In this document: positions 58,794 to 64,000 of the stretch, piece by piece
How positions within the stretch are numbered: position 1 is the stretch's first letter
How the letters are laid out: each line of letters begins with the position of its first letter
DNA from: Saccharopolyspora thermophila
GTDB taxonomy: Bacteria > Actinomycetota > Actinomycetes > Mycobacteriales > Pseudonocardiaceae
DNA: 64,000 nt
Reading direction: 5' to 3'
Assembly (NCBI RefSeq): GCF_014646075.1
Contig: NZ_BMMT01000006.1
Coordinates: forward strand, 62,001 to 126,000
The notes under the pieces: model-generated
Seen by the model: only the letters and a program-made list of their open reading frames with translations
Database searches by the model: none
Told to the model about the DNA's origin: nothing
Made by a program: the position numbers and the translations under genes

Positions 58794-59408
58794 TCACCGC
58801 GGTTTGCGGGCGACGAGGCGTTCGATGATGCCGAGCCTGAACCGCTCGGTGTGTTCGACGGTGAGCCCGGCGGCCCGCAGGTGCTCCAGCGGGCGGCGGC
58901 GGAAATGCTCGCCGCCGAGCGGCACGGTGACCAGTTCCAGCACCCGCTGCACGAGCCGCACCGGCCCCGAGGTGCTCACCACGTGGTCGGCCAGCACGAG
59001 GCGACCACCGGGGCGCAGCACGCGCGCCATCTCCGCGAGGGCCTGCCGCTCGTCCGGGATGGCACACAGGGAGAAGGTGCACACCACGGTGTCAAACGAC
59101 GCGTCCGGGAACGGCAGGGCCTGGGCATCAGCCTGGAGGAGGTGGACGCGCCTGCCGAGCCGCGCCGCCCGCTGTCGCGCGAGGGCGAGCATCTGCCGGC
59201 TCCACTCGATGCCGGTGAGCCGCGCCCCGACCGGGTAGCCGGGCAGGTTCAGCCCGGTGCCGACGGCGACCTCCAGCACGTCACCGGACGCCCGGGAGCA
59301 CACCCAGTCCCGGCTGTCCCCGGCGAAGAACCGCTCGAAGCAGCCCATCATCCGGTCGTACGAGGGCGCCGACCTGTCCCAGTAGCGGCGCAACCGAGGC
59401 TCGTTCAC
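58794..59408 (-). CDS. Class I SAM-dependent methyltransferase (UbiE-like)
   Basis: The 204-aa protein has the SAM-binding motif LEVAVGTGLNLP near residue 45, a motif II acidic stretch (LQADAQALPFPDASFDTVV) and the post-motif RVLRPGGRLVLADHV. The fold is that of small methyltransferases of the UbiE/COQ5 type; the acceptor is unknown. It starts with GTG and overlaps the stop of the transporter gene by four bases (GTGA), so the two are translationally coupled. A shared role, such as modifying a compound that the transporter exports, is possible. Confidence 0.93.
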   Translation of the reverse strand: MNEPRLRRYWDRSAPSYDRMMGCFERFFAGDSRDWVCSRASGDVLEVAVGTGLNLPGYPVGARLTGIEWSRQMLALARQRAARLGRRVHLLQADAQALPFPDASFDTVVCTFSLCAIPDERQALAEMARVLRPGGRLVLADHVVSTSGPVRLVQRVLELVTVPLGGEHFRRRPLEHLRAAGLTVEHTERFRLGIIERLVARKPR

Positions 59409-60385
59409 ACCCCGACGCTACCGCGACCACTTCCGTCTCTTGTGGACCTCGCCACCGCCGGCGCGACCACGGCCTCGGGGCGGCGGCGGGAGATGGCGAC
59501 GCCGACCAGGCAGATCACTCCGCCGACGAGACCGTATACCGTCGGCGTCTCGGCCAGCAGGAGCCAGGACAGCACCACCGAGACGGCCGGGGCCGCGTAC
59601 GTGGTGGCGCTCAGGCGTCCCGCGTCCATCCGGCGCAGCGCGTAGGCCCACGTGGTGAAGCCGATCGCGGTCGGGAACAGTCCGAGGTAGACGGTGCCGA
59701 GCACCGCCCCGATCGGCGCGGTCCGCAGTTCGGCGAGCAGCTGCGGCAGCCACGGCAGCAGCACGGCGGTGGCGATCAGGCACCCGAGCCAGATCGCGAC
59801 GAGCCCGTCCACCCGCCGCAGGGTCACCTTCTGGACCAGCACCCCAGCCGCGTACAGCAACGCCGCGAGCACGCAGAGCACGATCCCCATCCAGTCGCGG
59901 TGACCGGTGGATCCCGCGGCGATGACGGCCACCCCGCCGAGCGCTACGAGGGAACCGACGATCAGCGGCCGCGGGTAGCCCTCCCGCAGGAACAGCCCCG
60001 CGCCGAAGGCGATCAGCAGCGGTGCGGTGTTCACCAGCAGCGCCGCCGTGCCCGCGTCGACCTGCCGCTCCGCGGCGTTGAGCACCACCGTGTACCCGGC
60101 GAGCCACAGCACCGCGTACACCGCCACCAACGCCACGGTGCGCCGCGGGGGGAGCAGGCGCGGGATGCGGCGGCGGCTGGCCAGCACCAGCACGGACAGC
60201 GCGGCGGCCGCGACGGCGAGGCGCACCAGCGCCATGGGAGCGGGCGAGAGGCTGGGACCGATGGCGCGGATGGCGACGAACGCCGAAGCCCACAGCACGA
60301 CGGTCACGGCGGCGGCCACCGCTGCCCGGCCGCGGTCCGCGGTCTTCGGCGGAGCCGCCTGGGAGATCTGGAGTTGTCCGGTCAC
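59405..60385 (-). CDS. EamA/DMT-family transporter
   Basis: The 326-aa protein contains about ten hydrophobic helices arranged as two EamA repeats (first about 20-155, second about 165-300), as in drug/metabolite exporters of the RhaT/YdcZ group. The substrate cannot be inferred. It is the first gene of a two-gene operon with the methyltransferase and diverges from a LysR regulator, which probably controls it. Confidence 0.93.
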   Translation of the reverse strand: MTGQLQISQAAPPKTADRGRAAVAAAVTVVLWASAFVAIRAIGPSLSPAPMALVRLAVAAAALSVLVLASRRRIPRLLPPRRTVALVAVYAVLWLAGYTVVLNAAERQVDAGTAALLVNTAPLLIAFGAGLFLREGYPRPLIVGSLVALGGVAVIAAGSTGHRDWMGIVLCVLAALLYAAGVLVQKVTLRRVDGLVAIWLGCLIATAVLLPWLPQLLAELRTAPIGAVLGTVYLGLFPTAIGFTTWAYALRRMDAGRLSATTYAAPAVSVVLSWLLLAETPTVYGLVGGVICLVGVAISRRRPEAVVAPAVARSTRDGSGRGSVGV

Positions 60386-60466
60386 CCGGCCATCGTCGCC
60401 AGCCCGATTCGCAAGAACAAGCGATTATTTCTGCACAACGGTTCAGCACTGCTGTACAGTCGGGCC
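60386..60466. promoter_or_regulatory. Divergent control region of DMT transporter and LysR regulator
   Basis: It contains CAGCACTGCTG (60444-60454), a short dyad. TACAGT (60455-60460) fits a -10 element and would start a leaderless LysR transcript at the ATG (60467). LysR proteins usually bind between divergent genes such as these. Confidence 0.45.
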
Positions 60467-61369
60467 ATGCTGGACGTCGCCCGGCTCCGCCTGCTGCGGG
60501 CTGTCATCGCGACCGGTTCGATCCGCGCGACCGCGGCCGCGCTCGGCTACACACCGTCGGCGGTGAGCCAGCAACTCACCGCGCTGCAACGGGAGACCGG
60601 GCTGCGGTTGTTCGAGCGGGTTGGCCGGGGCATCGAGCCGACCACCGCGGGCCGCACGCTCGCGGCCGAGAGCGAGCCGCTGTTCGAGGCGCTCAGCCGG
60701 GTGGAGGGCGTCGTCAGCGACCTGCGTGCCGGCCGGGTCGGCAGCCTGTCGATCGGCTACTTCGGTTCGGCGGGCAGCGCATGGCTGCCGACGGTCGTGG
60801 CCACGCTGCGCGAGGAGTTCCCGGAGCTGCGGCTGGATCTGCGGATGACCGAGATCACGCGGGCCGACCCGGACATCGACATCTTCGTCGAGCACCCGCG
60901 CAACACCCCGGGCCCGCTGGCCGCCGTGACCCGGCTCGTCGACGACCCGTACCTGGCCGTCGTCCGGGACGACGACCCGATCGCCGCGCTGCCGGAGGTG
61001 CCGCTGGCCGTCCTGGCCGAACGGCGGTGGGTGGACAACGATGTGAACGAGGGGGCATGCCGCCAGGTGCTCCTCGACACCTGCGCAAAAGCCGGGTTCG
61101 CCCCGCAGTTCGCCGTCGAGATGCACGACTACCAGACCGCGATCCCGTTCGTGGCCACCGGGATCGGCATCACCGTGATCCCCGAACTCGGCATCGGGAA
61201 CCTGCCCCCGGGGCTGACGGCGGTCCCCGTGGTGTCCCCGACCCCGATCCGGCGGATCAGCGTCGCGGTGCGCCGCTCGATCGCCGAGCACCCGGCGGCC
61301 CGCCGCACCGTCGAGATCCTCCAGTCGCTCGCCCGCGGCTCCCGCCCCGAGCGAACCGCGCGCGGGTGA
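60467..61369 (+). CDS. LysR-family transcriptional regulator
   Basis: The 300-aa protein has the N-terminal LysR helix-turn-helix (ATAAALGYTPSAVSQQLTAL near residues 21-40) and a periplasmic-binding-like effector domain (about 90-290). ATG 60467 begins exactly at the canonical LysR start MLDVARLRLLRAV; the longer open frame upstream overlaps the divergent transporter and is not coding. It most likely regulates the adjacent transporter-methyltransferase operon in response to an unknown ligand. Confidence 0.95.
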   Translation: MLDVARLRLLRAVIATGSIRATAAALGYTPSAVSQQLTALQRETGLRLFERVGRGIEPTTAGRTLAAESEPLFEALSRVEGVVSDLRAGRVGSLSIGYFGSAGSAWLPTVVATLREEFPELRLDLRMTEITRADPDIDIFVEHPRNTPGPLAAVTRLVDDPYLAVVRDDDPIAALPEVPLAVLAERRWVDNDVNEGACRQVLLDTCAKAGFAPQFAVEMHDYQTAIPFVATGIGITVIPELGIGNLPPGLTAVPVVSPTPIRRISVAVRRSIAEHPAARRTVEILQSLARGSRPERTARG

Positions 61370-61380
61370 CCGGGTGGCGC

Positions 61381-61932
61381 TCAGCTGCCCAACGCGGTCG
61401 CGGTGCGGGCACGCATGTTCTCCAGTTCGTCGAACTGGTGGTGGGCCCGGGCGAGCAGGCCGCGCAGCGCCTGCTCGTCCAGCCGCGGGTACTGGTCGTG
61501 GACCGCCAGCAGGGTGCGCCACCCCGCGGCCTTGCCCTGCACGCCGAGGCACAGCGCTTCGAGTTCCAGCAGGGCGCTCAGGCGCGTTCGCCGCACCAGG
61601 CCGCCGTTCGGCTTCAGTCTGCCGAACTTCTCCGCCAGCCAGGCGGCGACGATCTTGTATCGGGCCGGGCGGACCCCGAGCACACGCATGATCTGCCGGA
61701 GTGCGGTGCGGTCTCGTTTGATCTCCCGGGCGACGGCGGTCAGCCGGGACCCGAACTCGTCTGCGTGGTGGTTGCGGGCCACGCGCTTCGCCAGCGCCGC
61801 ACCGCTGGTCGCCCCCGCGAAGTGGTCGTTGAGATAGATCGCCAGCATCCGCGGCGCGGACGAGCGGATTGTCGGCGGTTCCTCGGTTCGCTGCCTCGCG
61901 AGCCGAGCACCGCGCAGAAGACTTCTCGACAT
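61381..61932 (-). CDS. Hypothetical helical protein
   Basis: The ATG at 61932 has a strong GGGAGGGAG ribosome site and gives 183 aa. The sequence looks like a bundle of four or five long helices (MLAIYLNDHFAGATSGAALA, then HHADEFGSRLTAVAREI, later DEQALRGLLARAHHQFDEL), loosely recalling ferritin-like folds, but a full set of metal ligands is not evident. Repeated HH and E residues could bind metal. No recognised family. It diverges from the SDR gene and converges with the LysR gene. Confidence 0.7.
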   Translation of the reverse strand: MSRSLLRGARLARQRTEEPPTIRSSAPRMLAIYLNDHFAGATSGAALAKRVARNHHADEFGSRLTAVAREIKRDRTALRQIMRVLGVRPARYKIVAAWLAEKFGRLKPNGGLVRRTRLSALLELEALCLGVQGKAAGWRTLLAVHDQYPRLDEQALRGLLARAHHQFDELENMRARTATALGS

Positions 61933-62017
61933 CGGCCGTCTCCCTCCCGAGCACCTGGCCCCTTCGAAGTGCCCGGGACCACGCCCCGCACAAACAGCCT
62001 GCGACGTGTTCCGCCGG

Positions 62018-62037
62018 GCACGGTCGGGTAACCGTGC
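62018..62037. promoter_or_regulatory. Perfect 7-bp inverted repeat just before the SDR start codon
   Basis: GCACGGT (62018-62024) and ACCGTGC (62031-62037) flank CGGGTA and end three bases before the ATG, where a ribosome site would normally be. It may be an operator or an RNA hairpin that limits translation. Confidence 0.4.
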
Positions 62038-62040
62038 GCC

Positions 62041-63015
62041 ATGCGAGCAAAGGGATGCGTCGTGGTGGTCACCGGGGCGTCCAGCGGTATCGGACGCGCC
62101 ACGGCGGCGGCATTCGCCAGGCACGGCTGTTCGGTGGTGCTGGCCGCCCGGCGCGGTGCGGCGCTGGAGCAGGCGGCCCACGAGTGCGAGGCGCGCGGCG
62201 GCCGGGCGCTGGCGGTCCCGACCGATGTCAGCGACGCGACCGCGGTGCACGACATGGCGCGGAAGGCCGTCGACACCTTCGGACGCATCGACGTCTGGGT
62301 GAACTGCGCGGCACTGAGCCTGTTCAGCCCCTTCGAGGAGGCGCCGCTGGACGACTTCCGGCAGGTCCTGGACGTGAACGTGATGGGATACGTGCACGGC
62401 ATGGGTGCGGTACTGCCCGTCATGCGCGAGCAGGGCCGGGGTGTGGTGGTCAACGTCTCGTCGGTGGTCGGCGTGGTGCCGCAGCCGTACACCCACGCCT
62501 ACGGGATGTCCAAGTCCGCCATCCGCTCCCTCACCACGTCGGTGCGGCAGGAGCTGTGGCTGGACGGCGTCCGCGGAATCGACGTCTGCTCGGTCCTCCC
62601 CGCGACCATCGACACCCCGCTGTTCGCGCAGGCCGCGAACTACACCGGCCGCCAGGTGGTGCCGATGCCCCCGGTGTACGCACCGGAGCGGGTCGCGAGC
62701 GCCATCGTCCGGCTGGTACGCCGGCCGCGGCGCGAGGTGGTGGTCGGGCCGATGGGCCGCAGCGTCGTCCTGCTGCACCGGATCGCCCCCGGCATCACCG
62801 AGAAGCTCATGGCGTTCCAGGTGGAGCGCGCCCACCTGGCCCACACCCGCCGAGCGGAACCGACCCCGGGCAACCTGCACCACCCGACCGAAGGCACCGG
62901 TGCGGCGCACGGGGGCTGGACCAAGCCGCGCCACGCGACCACGCGCACAGCGGTCGCGGTGGGCCTCGCCACCGCGGTGGCAGTGTCGATGCGGCGCAGG
63001 CGCAGCGGAATCTGA
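62041..63015 (+). CDS. Short-chain dehydrogenase/reductase
   Basis: The 324-aa protein is a classical SDR: TGASSGIG cofactor loop near residue 11, NCAA near 88, catalytic serine in VVNVSSVVG near 140, and YGMSK near 155. Beyond the roughly 250-residue core it has a 70-residue basic, histidine-rich tail ending in RRRRSGI, with a short hydrophobic stretch that could anchor it to the membrane. Such tailed SDRs are common in actinobacteria; the substrate is unknown. No clear ribosome site precedes the ATG. Confidence 0.93.
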   Translation: MRAKGCVVVVTGASSGIGRATAAAFARHGCSVVLAARRGAALEQAAHECEARGGRALAVPTDVSDATAVHDMARKAVDTFGRIDVWVNCAALSLFSPFEEAPLDDFRQVLDVNVMGYVHGMGAVLPVMREQGRGVVVNVSSVVGVVPQPYTHAYGMSKSAIRSLTTSVRQELWLDGVRGIDVCSVLPATIDTPLFAQAANYTGRQVVPMPPVYAPERVASAIVRLVRRPRREVVVGPMGRSVVLLHRIAPGITEKLMAFQVERAHLAHTRRAEPTPGNLHHPTEGTGAAHGGWTKPRHATTRTAVAVGLATAVAVSMRRRRSGI

Positions 63016-63034
63016 GCTGTCCGCACCGGAGTGC

Positions 63035-63571
63035 CTACACCGGGCCGACATCGGGTTGCCGCCCGCGGCGCAGGCGCGCGTGCCGCAGCCCAGGCGCGTC
63101 GCGCGCGGCCAGCCGGTCGGCGACCAAGCCGGTGGCGAACGCGTACACGGCCTTGTGCAGCAGGTCGATGACGAGTTCGGACCGCGGCCACGTCCACGGG
63201 GGTGCGCCGGTACCGGTGGCGTTCTCGGCGATCTGGTCGTTGGTCAGCCGCACCACGGCGAACATCGACGACGCCCACGGCCCCCGCAGACCCGAGTCGG
63301 CCATGATGCCACGCACCGCGCCGAGCAGCACGCCCTGCCCGACGTGCATGGCCAGGTTCGCGCCGCGCCGCGGCATCGCCGCACCGGGCATGCGGCGGAA
63401 GGTTCGCCCGGGCACGTGCGAATCCGGCCGCCCGGTGAGCGCCTGCTCCGCCTTCTCCCCCGCGGTCATCGCCGCGACACCGACAGCTCCGGCGCACAAG
63501 CCGTGCAGCGCCCCGCGCCGCAGCACCCGAGCAGTCCGCTTCCGCACGGCAGCTGAAGAGTTCCGCCCCAT
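63035..63571 (-). CDS. Hypothetical membrane-associated protein
   Basis: I chose the ATG at 63571 (178 aa); other in-frame ATGs lie at 63598 and 63616, and the frame is open to 63856. Two hydrophobic stretches are visible (HGLCAGAVGVAAMTAG and HVGQGVLLGAVRGIMA), with a third near LLHKAVYAFATGLVA. This pattern suggests a small membrane protein, but I recognise no family. It converges with the SDR gene, with only 19 bp between the stops. Confidence 0.6.
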   Translation of the reverse strand: MGRNSSAAVRKRTARVLRRGALHGLCAGAVGVAAMTAGEKAEQALTGRPDSHVPGRTFRRMPGAAMPRRGANLAMHVGQGVLLGAVRGIMADSGLRGPWASSMFAVVRLTNDQIAENATGTGAPPWTWPRSELVIDLLHKAVYAFATGLVADRLAARDAPGLRHARLRRGRQPDVGPV

Positions 63572-63798
63572 GCCCACCCGATTACCCAGTCCCCGCATCG
63601 GGAAGACATCGGGCATCAAGTTCGGCCGGTGGTTGGAGGCGCTGCCCATCCGGACCGGGGTCGTCCACATCGGACCGTTCCGGTCAACGAGGTCCGCGTC
63701 GGCCGGGGCACCTGGGAGGTCCGCGTATGGCGCCTGCGGACTCCCGCGGCCCCGGCCGACGCGCCAACGTCCCCACCTCGCCGGGGAGGTGGGGACGT
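63572..63798. other. 227-bp region without a convincing gene
   Basis: It lies between two minus-strand genes and should contain the promoter of the small membrane protein gene. I see no clear -35/-10 pair, repeat or RNA gene. GGGGAGGTGGGGACG near 63782 is near the 3' end of the next gene. Confidence 0.4.
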
Positions 63799-64000
63799 TC
63801 AGGGCAGCCGGGCGCGGAGGGCCCGGGCGAAGGCCACCGCCGCCGTGTCGACGCACTCCGCCTCGGCCGCCGCGCGCAGCCAGTCGGCCAGCGGGTGCGC
63901 CACGGCCGGGGAGAACGCGACGATCCAGCGAGCGCTGTCGGCTCGGGCTTCCGCGACGTGTTCGGTGCTGCCGTCGCCGCGGTGGGCGACCACCTCCGGC
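63799..64000 (-). CDS. C-terminal end of an unknown protein (5' partial at window edge)
   Basis: The frame is open to the window end. A GTG at 63993 is possible, but the GGAG in front of it is too close, so the gene probably starts beyond the window. The visible 67 residues (ending ADWLRAAAEAECVDTAAVAFARALRARLP) are helical, and no family is recognised. Confidence 0.5.
   Translation of the reverse strand, partial: PEVVAHRGDGSTEHVAEARADSARWIVAFSPAVAHPLADWLRAAAEAECVDTAAVAFARALRARLP

Overview
The window is very GC-rich, has many GTG starts and tight operons, and encodes an AfsR-type SARP regulator, so it comes from a high-GC actinomycete. A Pseudonocardiales-like genome is my inference. About 46 kb (positions 1 to 46,130) is the right-hand part of a nonribosomal peptide synthetase (NRPS) gene cluster whose left end lies outside the window. 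From about 46,290 to 64,000 the content looks like ordinary accessory chromosome.

Left operon (+ strand, 1-3,788): the end of a protein that fuses a thioesterase/acyltransferase-like hydrolase to a TauD-type Fe(II)/2-oxoglutarate oxygenase, then a SbnB-like dehydrogenase and a SbnA-like PLP synthase, the pair that makes L-2,3-diaminopropionate (Dap). Main operon (- strand, 40,763 down to 3,977): a 7,275-aa NRPS (modules 1-8), a 3,324-aa NRPS (modules 9-11 plus the release thioesterase), a type II thioesterase, an acyl-activating protein with KR and carrier domains, and an MbtH protein. The two operons converge on a nested hairpin at 3,874-3,932. To the right lie a small membrane/coiled-coil protein, an amidase, the SARP regulator and a carbamoyltransferase with an altered ornithine-binding motif.

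The most striking feature is the assembly line. Eleven condensation/carrier modules can be traced, and all ten condensation domains and all carrier serines are intact. Modules 2, 3, 5 and 6 nevertheless lack a usable adenylation domain and keep only vestiges of different lengths. Specificity residues that I read by hand suggest: 1 (Gln-like code, weak) - D-X2 - X3 - Thr4 - X5 - X6 - Gly7 - D-Phe8 - Ser9 - Asn10 - unknown 11. The four X positions must be filled in trans. The Dap genes and the thioesterase-oxygenase fusion make (modified) Dap the leading candidate, and the carbamoyltransferase could further turn a Dap side chain into a ureido group, as is known in tuberactinomycins. These links are inference.

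Right of the cluster, in order: a PhzF-family enzyme (+); GTP cyclohydrolase I (-), divergent from a Cys-containing winged-helix regulator (+) with a perfect palindrome between them; an NB-ARC membrane protein (-); an orphan peptide-binding lipoprotein (-); a PAS-GGDEF-EAL protein (+); an unknown protein and an unknown membrane protein (both -); a FAD/Rieske oxidoreductase (+); a methyltransferase and a DMT transporter (both -) divergent from a LysR regulator (+); an unknown helical protein (-) divergent from an SDR (+); an unknown membrane protein (-); and a partial gene (-) at the right edge. I saw no rRNA, tRNA, CRISPR array, insertion sequence or phage gene.
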